From NCBI GenBank assembly GCA_016271365.2, contig CM057459.1, positions 485,101,501-485,165,500 on the forward strand: a stretch of 64,000 nt of DNA, written 5' to 3'. This document shows, in pieces, positions 44,919-57,040 of this stretch. Within the stretch, counting starts at the first letter, position 1. Each line of letters opens with the position of its first letter. Made by a program: the position numbers and the translations under genes. Source of the stretch: Neoceratodus forsteri (taxonomy: Eukaryota > Chordata > Ceratodontiformes > Ceratodontidae). The notes under the pieces were generated by a model. It worked only from the letters and a program-made list of their open reading frames with translations. It was not told the origin of the DNA and did not search any database.

Positions 44919-44985
44919 TACATAGAAACATAAACAATGACATCAGAAAAAGGCTAATAGTCCATCCAGCCTGCACATATTTCAA
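44919..44985 (-). mobile_element. CR1 3'-terminal remnant
   Basis: 'acatagaaacata' followed by 'tccatccagcctgcac' is the reverse complement of a CR1 3' terminus (GTGGGC-like block and the TTTCTATG tail). Only about 65 bp is kept. Confidence 0.6.
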
Positions 44986-45039
44986 TATAGTGAATCAATT
45001 CACGGCTTTGACCTTAACTTAGTTAATATTGCTACCAAC

Positions 45040-47545
45040 TAGAATGCATAAATTAAATAATGAGAAAGATACATTACTGGATCTCATTTTGACAGCCACA
45101 TCTGACCAATACATTCCATCAGTATTTAATGCTGACGTTAGTGATCATTGTTTGTTATACAGCCTGTGTAAGAAAGCATATGAAATTGCATCTCTCAACT
45201 AGGATTGGAACTTCATGAAATTTTGAACATTTTCATGATCAGGCTTTTTTGAGATATGTCAAGGACATAAAACGGCCACTTATGTACTTATGTCCTGTCA
45301 TTTATACATCATGAGATTATTTTAAAGTATCTATTTTAACTGTTTTGGATAAGCATGCACCCATAGTTAAAAAGAGGGTTAAAATCAAACAATTGCCCCC
45401 GGATTACCATCAAATTAAAAAGACTATTAAAGGAAAAGAGTAAATTATGGAATAAAGCTAGGGAAACTAAAGATCCCAAAGATAAATTGGCATACAAAGT
45501 TTGCAGAAATAATTGTACATTGCAGATAAGGAAGGCTAAATCTAAATCTTACACAGAACAACTGTCTGATAAAATCAGAAATCCTAAAAGATCTGAAGGG
45601 GTATAAATATACTGCAAGGGAAAAGCCAGGCAACAGTGTTACCTAAGCACCTTGACTACAATAACTTGATTTTTCACAACCCAAAAGACCAGGTTACTGC
45701 TTTTAATAATTTGTTTCTGGAAGCAAGAATTCATTTGAAAGAGAATATCCATGCTTGAAAACCACTACATTAGGCACAGATTTTACTAAGGATATTAATA
45801 GACCATTGTTTTCTCTTACTGTGATAAGGGAAGAGGATGTCTATAAAGAATTGATTAGAGGCAACAGGCTGTGATAACATTGCACCAATTTTTTTTCATA
45901 AAATAACAGCAACAATTATATCCAAACACCTTGCTTATCTTTTTAATTTTTACTTACAATCTGTGCAATTACCATCAGATTAGAAAACAGCACTTCTCCC
46001 CAATTTTTAAAGGGGGGGGGGTTACTGCAGCCCCTAATAATCGCCCAAATTCTATTTTGTCCACAACAGTTAACATTTTTGAATGATTGGTGCATGCTCA
46101 ACTTATATAGTATTTGAGTAAATAGTGTTATCACAGAACTGCAAAATGGTTTTAAGAAAGGCAATAGTACAATAAATGTCATATCAAAGGTAACTAATGA
46201 CATTTATGCCTTCATTCTATAAAGGCTCTTATAAGCCTGAAATGTTCCTGGATTTATCGAAGGCATTCAATACTGTGGATTGTAATATACTTTCAAATAA
46301 ATTAAACAACTCTGGACTTGGTCTCTCTGCATTACTGTGGTTTTGGTCTTATTTTACTTTGCATCAGCAATGTCTAAAAATAGGTGATTTAAAATCTGAT
46401 TAGGATACAGTAAGTACAGGGGTACCACAGGGATCAATTCTGGGTCCCCTGTTATTTTTGTTATGTATTAATGATTTATCTAAACACTGTTATGTATCAT
46501 CAAGGATGCATTTATATGCTGATAATATTGTAATTTGCACACACCACTGTAATGCAGAGATAGATGTCAAAACCTTGCAACCTGACTTTACCACGGTACA
46601 GGATACCTTGGTAGATCTATGTCTTCTGCTTAATGACTGAAAAACTCCATGGATTATGTTCTCAAGTTAAAATAGACCTTTACCTGATACATGTGTGAAA
46701 TTGAAAAAGGAACAGAAATTGTTGGGTTATAACCTAAAAGTATCTTGGTTTAATTCTGGATGATAAGTTATCATTTATTCTACATGTAGAAACTCTTTCT
46801 GATAAGTTACAGAAATTAGTGGCTTTTTTTATACAAATAAATCCTGTTTTAGTTATTCGCATAGAAAACTTTTAGTTAACTCACTTTTCATCTCAGTACT
46901 AGATATGGAGATTGTATCTATAGAAACTCAACTGTAAAAACCTTAAACACACGGGACATTTTATATCATAGTGCAGTCGTATTTATCATAGGATTACTAT
47001 AGAAAACACATCACTGTACACTCTATGTGAAGTGGGTTGGGTTCACTAATACAATGAAGAGAGCTGCACTGGCATCTTTATGTAAACAAATTTCTAATTA
47101 AAGCTCTTCTCTTATTTTTATTAGACGTGTTACAAATTAGGAGCTGTTCACATTTTAGTTTAAGGTCACACAAACTGTCCTTTTGGAGTATTCTTAGAAC
47201 TAAATCAAAGTTTGGAATCTTACTTTAGCAGTTAATGTCCCTCAAACCTGGGAAATAATGAAGAAAAAGTATATTGAAAGTATTTTGCTTCTCTGTTTGC
47301 ATTTTAAGGCATCCCTTGCTAGGCTGATTTATACAAACTGTGACTCTTTTGGATAGGTATTATAATCACCTTGATTACACAGCCCAAGAATTTAAATTGT
47401 ATGTATAGTTTGAATATGAATGTTTATGCAACTCTATGTGAGTATGCATTTGTATATTATCTTGTGTGTGTATTTATTGGACACAATTGTAAAGGGGAGC
47501 TTGCTCTCAATTTGGCATCCAACAAATAAATGATGATGATAATAT
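45040..47545 (+). mobile_element. L2/CR1-group LINE, degenerate
   Basis: It runs from an endonuclease end (VSDHCLLYSL near 45140) through RT to a 3' terminus 'ccaacaaataaatgatgatgataat' at about 47520-47545. It is distinct from the CR1 copies by its 'INDLSKHC' block and its GAT-type tail. It is 5'-truncated in the endonuclease. Confidence 0.7.
46140..46700 (+). pseudogene. RT fragment of the 45-kb LINE
   Basis: 46140-46403 reads NGFKKGNSTINVISKVTNDI and then motif A, MFLDLSKAFNTVDCNIL (Asp present). 46420-46640 reads GVPQGSILGPLLFLLCIND and motif C as YADNIVICT, with the second aspartate changed to Asn. Stops flank both pieces. The upstream linker lies in 45340-45600 with many breaks. It belongs to the L2/CR1 superfamily; the exact clade is uncertain. 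Confidence 0.75.
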
Positions 47546-48667
47546 CCTATCATATCTGAGGATCTTTGTCTCTATGGGGTCTTTGCTTACACTATTACCT
47601 CTTTTGTTATCCATGTTTCTACCTCCTCCACATCTTGCTGAGTAGCTTATATCCCGTTGACTCTATCCCAGTTTTGTTTGAAGCCATTTATGGTTTGGGC
47701 ACCCACTACCTTGACTAGAAGGACATTCCATGGCTCAACCACTCTCTGTAAAATAATACTTCCTTTTTATACCATTCCCCATTAAAATCCACACGTGACC
47801 CCTTGTTCTAGCTTATCTTGTCTCACAGTCCACCTTGTTAATTCATATCAAAAACTTGAAGGTCTCTATCATAGCCCCACTTTCTCTTCTGGTTTCAAGT
47901 AAATACATGTTCATTGCCTTTGGCCGATCTACACTGGGTCTGCCCTCCTGGCCCTGAATCAATGTGGTCATCCTACATTGTACCTTTCCTAGCCTGTCCC
48001 TTTCCTTTTGTAGGTGGAGACTTCAGAAATGGGCACAGTACTCCAGGTATGGCCTCACCAGATACCTATACAGTGGTAACAGTACCAAGTGCCGTCTACT
48101 GTCAAACCACCTCCTGATGCACCCTAGCATCCTGGCTCTTAGCCTTGCTGAAGGTCTTGTTACATGGGCTGGTTTGTTCAATGGAGTCACTAATGGTGAC
48201 TCTTATGTCCCTTTTCTCTGATGTTGTGTCTAGCTTACCCCTAGTACAATAATCTGTTCTGGTTTCTTTGTTCCCTAAGTATGTAACTTTGCCCTTTTTG
48301 GCACTGAAATTCAGCTGCCAGACTTTGGACCAATTTTCCAGTCTTTACAAGTCTCTCTACAACTTCCTTGTCCCCTCAATGTTGTCAACCATACCACAGT
48401 GTTTAGTATCATCTATGAATAGACACAGCCTGCCCTGGATTCCATTTTCCATGTCACTGATGAAAATAGTAAAGAGGACTAGGCCCAGGACAGATCCCTG
48501 TGGTGCTCTACTGGTGATCTCTCTTTCCTCTTATCTGACCCCATTCACACAACTGTCTTCTGCCTCCCCTTCAACCAACTCCCTACCCTTAGCTGTTCCC
48601 AGATCCCCTATCTTCTTCAACAGCTTTTGGTGTGGGACTGCATTGAATATCTTGCTGGAGTCTAAGT

Positions 48668-49140
48668 CCTATGAGGAGCACTTCAAGGCACTAAATATGT
48701 ACTCACTGGAGACCAGAAGGGAGAGGGGAGATATGATAGAGACCTTCAAGTTCCTTAAAGACATTAACAAAGTGAACTGCGGGGAACTATTTACCCTGAA
48801 TACCAATTTGAGGTCACATAGACACAAATGGAAATTACCAAGAGGTAGGTTCTGGAGAGATGTGAGGAAGTACTATTTTATGGAAAGGGTGGTGGAACCT
48901 TGGAACAGCCTGTCAGCTGAAGTGGTGGGAGTTGAAACAGTCAGGAGATTCAAGCATGGCTGGGACATAATGATGGGTATAGTGGTTATCAGGGGTGACA
49001 GGACCAAGGAGTAGAATAGAGAGAGGATGGGGAGGGTTTGTACCCTGTAGGAACAGTAGGTTCCAGGGATTATAGTGAACTTGGACAGACTGGATGGATC
49101 TATGATCTTTTTCTTCCATTGTTGTCTATGTTTCTATGTT
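48668..49140 (+). mobile_element. CR1 3' end nested in CR1-6, 7-bp TSD
   Basis: A 5'-truncated CR1 of 473 bp on the opposite strand to its host element. It starts in the RT C-terminal region (YEEHFKALNMYSLETRRERG) and ends in the (ATGTTTCT)n tail at about 49125-49140. It is flanked by TCTAAGT at 48661-48667 and 49141-49147. The reading frame 48640-49014 is uninterrupted, so it is among the younger insertions here. Confidence 0.88.
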
Positions 49141-49354
49141 TCTAAGTAGATGAATTTATGGCATGGCCATTATCAACTACCTTGGACGCCCAGTCAAAGA
49201 ATACTATCAGGTTGGTCTGAAAAGAACTCCCTCTCACAAATCCATGCTGCTTACCATCCTGAAGTCTGTTTTCTTCCAAGTATTCCACTAGATTTTATTT
49301 GACTAGTATCTCCACCAATTTCCCTACCATGGAACTACAGTAAGGCTGGTGGGT

Positions 49355-49886
49355 TGGTATACTGTTAAAACAGTGACTGCTCTTGAGTGACTGACATATG
49401 TGTGACTCTAGTGCAGTGCTCGTTATGTAAGCAACCATGAAAGTGTAGTGACAGGCAAAGAGAAGGTGAACAGAATGACAGGATGGGGGACAGAAGAGGA
49501 AGGAAGGTATGTGGGAGGTAGTGCAGCAAAAGGCTGCCAAGATGGCTGTGTGACATGGTGGTGAGTGTGGCTGGCTACAAGGGTGAGGGTGCAGGGTTCA
49601 GGGCTGGGAAGGCACATACCATTTTGAAGGTGGGAGTATTTTTTTTTACAAGTTTCACCCCCTCCTCAACGTGCACCCCCCTGAAGTTGACAATATTTAG
49701 TAAGGGGGGGGTGAGGTGGGTGAAGCAGTCCATGGTGGGGAGGTGTGGGGAGCAGCCTCCCACATAAATAGGGACATCTGCCCCCCCAGTTGTGTTTGCT
49801 TGGAGTGTACATCGCCATTTTTATTTTCAGGGATGTACACTCATCCCATCAGCAACTGTGGTTTTGCGATCGCCTTTATCACATAG
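49355..49886. other. 532-bp insertion of unknown type in CR1-6
   Basis: Flanked by imperfect direct repeats AGGCTGGTGGGT (49343-49354) and AAGCTGATGGGT (49887-49898), 10 of 12 identical, at a point where CR1 is otherwise continuous. G-rich, with no coding region. The TSD-like flanks suggest a mobile element. Confidence 0.5.
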
Positions 49887-50000
49887 AAGCTGATGGGTCT
49901 ATAGTTTCCTGTGTGCTCCTTGTCTTCTCCCTTGAGTAACCACATCCACCATCCTCCAGTCCATGGAAACCTCCCTTGCTGCTACAAAACACTCAAAAAT

Positions 50001-50984
50001 GTATTTCCTTTACAAATCCCTAATTTGAGCGACTTTGGTCACATCATATTATACCCGACAAAATTTTTAACAACGCCACGGTTCTATGTCATAACAGCAA
50101 ATTTTTTGCAGGGACTTCCATATAAGTGACTACATGTCACTGAAAACAAAAACAGTGCTCCAACACACAGCAGCTGGCAAAACACTGACTGCATTAAGCA
50201 ATGCAATAAAATGATGATATACACTAATGTGTAACCCCGCACCCCCATATTAATATAATCAACTCAAGCTGGGGGAAGACACTGGGAGACAGAGGAATAC
50301 ATGGGATGAGAGGGCTACAGTATGGAGGGGGGATACCACTTCTAGGACAACACAGTTGTGGGAACTAGATGACACAGAACAAAAAAAAATGTTAACAGCC
50401 AAAACAGTTTAAAATAACATTTACATTCCAACTGGTGACCATATCCACCACTCCAGGCAGCCAGCTTGGCAGCAGCAGGCTGCATTCCTCCATTAAGCCC
50501 ATGTCACTACACAATTCCCCTGTCATTCACCCTTGCTGTTCTTTCCCTCAACACTTGCTGTTCCCTCCCCTCATGATACTATCACATTCACTACTCCTTT
50601 GGGTGTGCAAATTGAGTCACTCACATTTGAGTTGCTCAATTTGCTTTGCCCATCTCATGGGATACCAAAGTACACCAAGTTTGGAAATCCAGAACGTCTC
50701 CTTCTGTAGTAAGAGTCTAGTGTGATCACCCCTCTTCATACTGTAGCTCAGCAGGGACACTGGTTTACCGGGATTGAAAAAGGGCAAATTCTATTTTGCA
50801 CATTGTAAAAAACGATATTGCCACTAATGTCTGCTAAGCCAAAATCCGGTTTCACCAGTGTTTGGTTTTGTGTACTTTATTTAACAATTTTTAACTCTGC
50901 TAACATGCATATTAGCAATTTTGACCTCCACTATTGCACATCCTTCTATCCTTGTACCAATTTAAAGTTATTTTAGGCACAAGA
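50001..50984. other. No feature recognised
   Basis: Noncoding sequence; nothing identifiable on either strand. Confidence 0.4.
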
Positions 50985-51515
50985 TGTAATGGCAGCAGCA
51001 GCACTACTATCCCCATCCCTAAGGTGTGATGGAAGCAGCACTACAGACCCCATCCCTCAGCTCCTATGGCAGCACCAACAGAACTATGGCCCCCATCTCT
51101 CTGGTGTGATGGCAGCAGCAACAGCACTATGGCATCCCTCCCTTAGGTATGATGGAAGCAGCAGCACTGCAGTCCCCATCGCTTAGGTGTGATGGCAGCA
51201 GCACTGTGGCCTCCATCCCTTAGGTGTGATGGCAGCAGTACTACATTTCCCATTCCTCAGGTGTGATACCAGTATCAGCACTATGGACCATCCCTCAGGT
51301 GTGATGGCAGCAGTACTACATTCCCCATCCCTCCGGTGTGATGGCTGTATCAGCACTATGGGCCCCATTCCTCAGGTGAGACTGAAGCAGTACTACATTT
51401 CACATCGACCAATGATGATGGCAGAAGCACTACAGCCCCCACCCTCAGGTGTTATGGCAGTAACAACAATGCAGTCCACATCCCTCAGGGGGGATGGCAG
51501 TAGTGACAGCACTAA
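50985..51515 (+). repeat. Minisatellite, ~37-42-bp unit, about 13 copies
   Basis: Unit type 'ggtgtgatggcagcagcact', then 'ccccatccctcag'. Units start near 50987, 51028, 51067, 51109, 51151, 51191, 51228, 51265, 51303 and 51340, then become less regular to about 51515. Periods are mostly 37-42 bp, so the array keeps changing reading frame. It gives repeated peptides by chance; there is no evidence of a gene. Confidence 0.85.
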
Positions 51516-51689
51516 GATCCCCTTTCTTCAACACCCACATGCCTCATGCACAAGTTACAAATTACTTGGTCTCTTTGCTTGTTAGAACTCAGATGTGAAT
51601 TAATCTGAACCACCACCAGTAAAGTGGACCACCTTTGTTTTTTCCTATCATTTAACTGCCTGAATTGGATTTCTGCCTGTGACACAACT

Positions 51690-52165
51690 TGACCAGGGTT
51701 TGGAAACAGATTTGGGTGTTGGAGGGCTGGCTTGAGTGTCCAATGACCACTTGCCTTCTCTAGGGAGGGAGAGTGGGTTCATGGCTCAGCATTTGCTGGC
51801 CCCTGGTGGAGGCCAGAGGCACAGCAACATGTCAGCTGTCACTGGGGGAGGGAGCATGACAAACGTTGGCTTGTGCCTTGACATCATGTGGCCTGTCACA
51901 TGCCCAAGAAAATGTGAAAACACCTGCTGACTACTGCCATGCCTGGGATACACAGGAAGCTCTTTGGGGCTATTCTCCTCTCCTGGTAGCCTCCTACAGG
52001 GTTAGAGGCCCACCCAATGAAGGGTTACTTCGGGTTACCTGGTAGCACAGCAATAAGAGGCAGTGGATGATGGTTGGGACTCAGCAGCGGTTGTAGGGGG
52101 CCTTGGCGAGCCTGAAGGATTGGGTGGTTAGGGGGTAGGAGGAAGGAAAAAGAAATGCCTGAATT
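51690..52165 (+). mobile_element. SINE-like family, copy 2
   Basis: It shares 'ctggcccctggtggag' and neighbouring phrases with copy 1 (5589-6182) in the same order, and a similar end 'aggaggaaggaaaaag' near 52135-52155. The boundaries are approximate and no clear TSD is seen. Confidence 0.5.
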
Positions 52166-52912
52166 TGCTTCTTTGAAATAAAGTGTCTTCACCTAAAAAA
52201 TCAATAAGCGATTAGTGGAGGACCTTCAAATAGAAAATCATGCATCTCCCAAACATGCGGATGCTTTTTTTTTTTTACTTGGTCCCATGAAAAGGGTGTC
52301 TCTCAGTTTTCATATCTTAGCTCAGATGCGCATTGAGCACCACTCTGCCCACCAGCATCATACAGCCCCTGGGGTCTTAACTTCTGTGTGTCATTGAATG
52401 TGCTTTCAAAATCCACTGGCCAAGCATACAGTAAATTAAACACTTAACATTTGCTTATTGTTGAAGCAGTCTATCAAAAAACCTTTTGTTGTCACTGAGA
52501 CTGAAACAACAGGTACAGGAAAATATGCAAATGCTCCCATTTACTTAAATGAGGTGTTAACTGTGAAGTCTTTTTGTAAGTAGTAAGGCAGTTTCTTCCT
52601 TGAGAACATACTTTCATTCAGACTAGCTTTCATTCAAACAATTGAGTCTTTTGGATGGCCCTGCTGATTATAAACTTGAATAAGCTAGTTGGTAACAGTG
52701 ATCCTGCACTTAGTAATCTACAACCTAAATGCTCACATGCAAAGAATATAATAAAAACATGGCTACAGTCTAAAAGCAAGCTTGTAAAACACATAAAATT
52801 CATCTGGACATTTATCTTTACCTATATGAAATCACTGCATCCTGAGTAAAACTCAGGTAAATTATATGGTAACCCGACTACTGTATGATGTAGTAAACAT
52901 ATATTGGCATTT
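52166..52912. other. No feature recognised
   Basis: AT-rich noncoding sequence. Confidence 0.4.
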
Positions 52913-53125
52913 TTTTTATATTCTTTGTAAACCAGGTAAGGCCCACAAAGCAGAACTGCCTGTTTTCAGGAGTAACCCAGGAGCACTGGGGAGGTTGACT
53001 GACTTGCTCAGAGTTACACAGTATGCAAGTGGAGGTTGGGGGAATCAAACCCAAGTCTGCTGGATGTACTCAGTTCAATCAATGTTTGTTACTCTAACCA
53101 CTAGGCTATACTGTCAGCCATAATA
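52913..53125 (-). mobile_element. MIR-like tRNA-derived SINE
   Basis: On the minus strand the copy starts 'tatagcctagtggttagag' (A-box region, about 53110) and then 'gggtttgattccc' (B box, about 53045). It continues with 'cacttgcatactgtgtaac' and 'gagcaagtcagtcaacctcc', in the order and spacing of MIR/CORE-SINE elements. The mammalian MIR counterpart has 'ctgtgtgacc ... gcaagttacttaacctc'. About 210 bp, diverged, with its tail near the T run at 52912-52920. Confidence 0.72.
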
Positions 53126-53955
53126 ACACCCATATATAATGTTTTAATATATGATTTAAATAATAGTGCACAGTACCTACCATGCAAATTATAAACATAA
53201 ACACTTCACAACATTTTACTAAAACTGAATTATTTGCCACTCCATCTGCTTATTTTTTCTTGCACCAAAGTGGGTGAATAGTTGACAGAGCACTGTAAGT
53301 AGCTTTTGGTCAGGCTTCATCATTCTACATCCAGAAACAAATACAATAAATGTGTTTATTCTGGATTTATTTAATATTGATTTTCTGTGGATCACTAAAT
53401 AGAATCTATTTAGCACTGTATAAGGCAGATGTTTTCACATTTTGGAAGAGAGGCAACGCATCCTATCTGTTTAGAATTCATGTTAGGAACAGAAGTTTTT
53501 CTTCATATTTAAAACATGTTCAAGTGTCAGTGTATTCATTTAGCAGTTTATGCTGACTAATATATGCTGCAGAAAACAGTAAAGCATTTATTGTGAAGCA
53601 CTCAGGATCTATAGTAGAACTCCCACAATTTCCCAGCAAGTTTTGTAAAAAGATCTCTGCAATTTCAGGTTACTTTTCCTGCAATTTTCCAGTGGCCCTG
53701 CCCATGTGTGCTGATACTTGTATTTTTTTATGTCATCCAGTGTAATATAAATAGTAAAATACATTTAGGCACATATGATACTAAATGAAAATTTTGGTTT
53801 CAGGAAGGAAAGCAGTCCTCTGCTGATGGAGAGGTTGGTGGGAAGCATGGGTGGTTAAACTGAATTGCTGGTTACAACAAAGCAGTGTGGGTGGTTGTCT
53901 TACAGATTCTATATGCAGCAAAGCAGAAAGAATGTGAAGTGCAGCAGCATTCCTT
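53126..53955. other. No feature recognised
   Basis: AT-rich noncoding sequence without a recognised family. Confidence 0.4.
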
Positions 53956-54595
53956 TTAAGTTGCTGAAATCTGGGCTGGCCAGCCGGCACTGCAGTAGCA
54001 CTACTTCTTGCAATGCCAGTGACCTGGGGTCAGAAGAGAACTCGTGTTGATAGAGGTCACACCAGGGGAGTAGAATCGAGCACCTGGGGTGCTGCTCTCC
54101 TCCTCCAGAGAGGGTGGGCTACAGTTCCTGCTGCTTCACCTCCACCTGGGTGACCACAGGTGGTGGTGGTGCAATGGGGCTGAAGAACAATCAGGAGGAG
54201 AGGACAATAGCCAGGATCTGGAGCAGTGGCATGTCTCTATGTGCCCTACCTCCCTGGATCCCCTTGAGTACCAGTGCCCTCAGGTACCAGAAAACCAGGA
54301 ACAATCACCCCACATTGGCCACTGGTAGAAGGGGTCCAGCTGCCCCACAGTTCATAACCAGGCTCCATGAGGGACCCACTGGGCACCCAACACACACTAA
54401 GGGACTGTGGATGCGGTGACCCTGGGGTCCCCCCTCCCACCTGGGGGGTACAACCAGGCAGGATGGGGGCAGGCCCACAGAAGCTCACGAGCATTACCTG
54501 GGGTGAATCTAGGGAATACCTAGCCTAGGGAATCTCTGAAAAGTGGAGACTGATGCTGTGAGAAGGGGGCATAAAAAGAGAAAAGAAAAAAATCA
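53956..54595 (+). mobile_element. SINE-like family, copy 3
   Basis: It aligns with copy 1 at several points in order: 'cactacttcttgcaatgccag' corresponds to 'cactacacctcacatcgcaatg', and 'caggggagtagaatcgagcacctgg' to 'caggggagggactggattgagcacctgg'. The end 'aaaaagagaaaagaaaaaaa' (about 54573-54591) fits an A-rich tail. More diverged than copy 2 in the middle. Confidence 0.5.
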
Positions 54596-54939
54596 CAAAG
54601 ATGCTGAAATCTTAGGGATTCTGTGCAGTGACATGCAATTTCCGTGAAGCACTGGTACAAGAATTCAAAATCCTGCAACCAAGCAGGATTCAGTGATTTT
54701 TATCAGTGTTACAGGTAAAAACAGAAAACCAGAGTCTTTGTAGCTCAGGTATATGGTCAAGCCCTTTTTAAACTAAACTCTTCTGGATTGTTATTATGTG
54801 CCAATGTAAAGGGGTGCCTCAAGACATTTTCATCTTTACCCACCCAGATGGTCCTAACATGTAATACCAGTGCAAGAAAAGAAAATACTCACTGAAGCTG
54901 ATGAGATTAATTGCACATCACTCAAGAAATGTTTCAGAA

Positions 54940-55075
54940 AGTACAATTTTATTTATATCAAAAAGTACAGTGCAGTTACTGTGCAAAACCTCTTTAGCCC
55001 TCTAAGACTCTCACCTTGGTGCTTTGCTCACCAGCTCTTCATCAGGAGGGATATGCACTGCACTGGTACTTTGTT
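54940..55075. mobile_element. Penelope-type terminal-repeat fragment
   Basis: 'agctcttcatcagg' near 55033-55046, preceded by a run of 'ttttatttatatcaaaaagtacagtgcag' character, resembles the terminal repeat of PLE-1 at 39656-39800. The minus strand shows CTGATGA (55045-55039) followed by a possible GCT/AGC stem, but the GAAAC part has decayed. No RT is attached. Confidence 0.5.
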
Positions 55076-55489
55076 ATGAATAAAATTGCGTGATTTGGAA
55101 AATGTTCTTTTAGTAATGTGCAGTTAACCAAATCAGCTACAGTAAATGCATTCTTTTCTTGGACTCATATTGCATATTGTGGGTTCTGGCATGCCCTCTA
55201 AAGGCACCGCCATCTCAGAATTGTGAGCTGTGGGCTCATTTCTGAGTTGGAGCTAGCCCAAACATGTTCCTGGAAACTTTCTTTAATGGGTACTATGGTG
55301 CACCCAACATGTACTGTATTTACCTGCAAGGGCACCAACCCACATACACTACAATAAAGACTTTATAATCCATATAATGCTTGGTAACACATTCCTTCTA
55401 ACTAATTGGATATTTAAAGCAAGGGCCAGCATATGAATATTTGCATACACTGCAACATTTGCAGCTGTAATGGAATGGGGCTGGGATAG
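55076..55489. other. No feature recognised
   Basis: Noncoding spacer before the next CR1. Confidence 0.4.
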
Positions 55490-55599
55490 TACAGTCGATT
55501 TCAAGAAACGGGAGTGGTCTTAGGCAGGTAGTACATTCAATGGCTCTTGATGAGGTGGTGCATGTCTATGACAGGAGGGAAGAGAGGAATCTCTGCATC

Positions 55600-55760
55600 A
55601 TGAGCTTCAATTCATAGTTAAAAGAATGGTACAGATGGTAGGGGATCAGCTACATTGGGAACTATGGATCCACCTGGAAGGATAAGGGCCTTTATAGGGG
55701 TGATGACCTGCATCCATCTGGAAGGGGAACAACAGTTCTCAGTGGAAGGTTAAAATTATA
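55600..55760 (+). pseudogene. CR1-7 ORF1 C-terminus (esterase end)
   Basis: The + strand reads WKDKGLYRGDDLHPSGRG near 55670-55730. This is the last esterase block with the Asp-x-x-His pair (DDLHPS) that CR1-2 has lost. The upstream blocks are not clear. It ends just before the inter-ORF region. Confidence 0.7.
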
Positions 55761-55985
55761 GTTTGATGAATATTTAATGTAACTGATGGGGGTGACAAAG
55801 AAATTGGGGATGCAGAAGCTACCCCACCACAGGGTAAAGAAAGCAGCAGGGAGAACCCAAGAAAAGACAAATACCCCAGGGTACCAAATAATAAAGGAGG
55901 CAGGCTGGTAGAAATGAAGGAGAATGGGAATGGGAGCATTAAAAAGAGAGGTGAAAGAACGGAGCACAAAAAGAAAAATAGGGGT

Positions 55986-56660
55986 AACAAGCAGAGAGGT
56001 AACAAAATCTGGACGGCTATGTGTGTGAATGCTAGAAGTCAAGGAAATAATATTCTGGATATAGAGGTCAGCATGGCAGAGGCTGACTTCAATAGTGTGG
56101 CTATTACTGAATCAAAGTGCACTGAAAATCATGACTGGCACATGGCCATACTAGGCTATACTCTGTTTGGGAAGGACAGAGTGGGAAGAAAAGGAGATTT
56201 GTTACTTTATGTAAGGGAAAGCATAAAAGCAACACAAATGCAAGGAACTAAGGAGGGAATAGAGATACTGTGGGTCACCCTGGAGAATAGGAACAGAGCC
56301 AACAGTCACACTAGCATAACATACTGACCTCCAGCACAGGGGGAGGAGTTAGATAAGGTACTGGTGGAAACTACTGACAAGATTTCAAAAAAGGGGGAGG
56401 TGCTGCTTTTGGGAGACTTCACTCTATGGGAAGTAGATTGGAGCCTCCCAGCTGCTGATGCTTCAGCTAGAAGCAGGGACATCCTAGACTCCCTGCAGTG
56501 CGCGTTCCTCAGGCAACTTGTCTGCCAACCCACTCATATGGGGAAAAACTGGACCTGGTCCTCACTAACAAGGAGAGTGTTGCAGACATTTAGGTGGGAG
56601 GACACCTGGGGACCAATGATCACTGTACATTGTGGTTCAGTATAAGGATGGCTGTGGAAT
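55986..56660 (+). pseudogene. CR1-7 ORF2 endonuclease, broken
   Basis: The frame 55914-56327 has AMCVNARSQGNNILD (Asn block), VAITESKCT (catalytic Glu present), ILGYTLFGKDRVGRKG and LWVTLENRN. After frame changes 56364-56645 has LLLGDFTLWEVDWS and the end of the domain, with a degraded His block (GTNDHCTLWF) in another frame near 56610-56640. Two frameshifts and a stop at about 56326 disable it. CR1 similarity then breaks off at about 56680. Confidence 0.8.
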
Positions 56661-56679
56661 CAAACCATTCAAAGGCACT

Positions 56680-57040
56680 GCGTAGTCATGCCTGGTCTCT
56701 GGTTAGTAGGCATGTCTGAGTTAGCAGTTCGTGCCGCAATTGGTCCCAGTGGGGAATTTGTAATACAAATGGGATGGCTTCTGTGTGAACGTGGTAGGAT
56801 CTTTTCAGTCTATATTAAAGACAAGGGTGTTAATAAGTCAATACATTGAATAGTTTTTTTGGAGAAAACCTGAATAAACTCTTTATATTTTTAAAAACAA
56901 CTGACTGCAAGTTTTTGGAGTACTGACCAACTGGGCTGCCCTGTGCAGCTATGTGTTCTTTATTATTCAGGCCTCTGATAACTGTGCACTCCAGACAGTG
57001 TTTTTGCTTACTGCTGTTTGTGTTTTGGAAATTTTTGGGG
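56680..57040. other. Unrelated segment replacing the CR1-7 linker
   Basis: CR1 similarity ends after 'tcaaaccattcaaaggcac' and resumes at 'aaagatgatgacatgggg'. The 360 bp between them is AT-rich, and the lysine-rich linker is missing. This is an indel or replacement; the source is unknown. Confidence 0.5.

Larger units (their letters stand above)
47560..50000 (-). mobile_element. CR1 LINE (minus) with two insertions (CR1-6)
   Basis: Minus-strand CR1. 47560-48667 holds the 3' UTR, the RT C-terminus and, towards 48500, the PQGS block (SVLGPSPLYYFHQ-type degradation; 'gatccctgtggtgctc'). 49141-49350 holds the motif-A/NLIVFFDWASK region, and 49887-50000 the finger region (WRMVDVVTQGRRQ). It is split by a plus-strand CR1 (48668-49140) and by a 532-bp unknown segment (49355-49886). 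Coding is heavily degraded, and no clean frame over 70 codons remains on the minus strand. Confidence 0.75.

Noticed and set aside
50985..51515. Possible CRISPR-like array
   Set aside because: The repeats are contiguous and imperfect with no unique spacers, and this is vertebrate DNA.
50989..51585. Repetitive open frames that look like a repeat protein
   Set aside because: They are produced by the minisatellite. The period is not a multiple of three throughout, and both strands are open.
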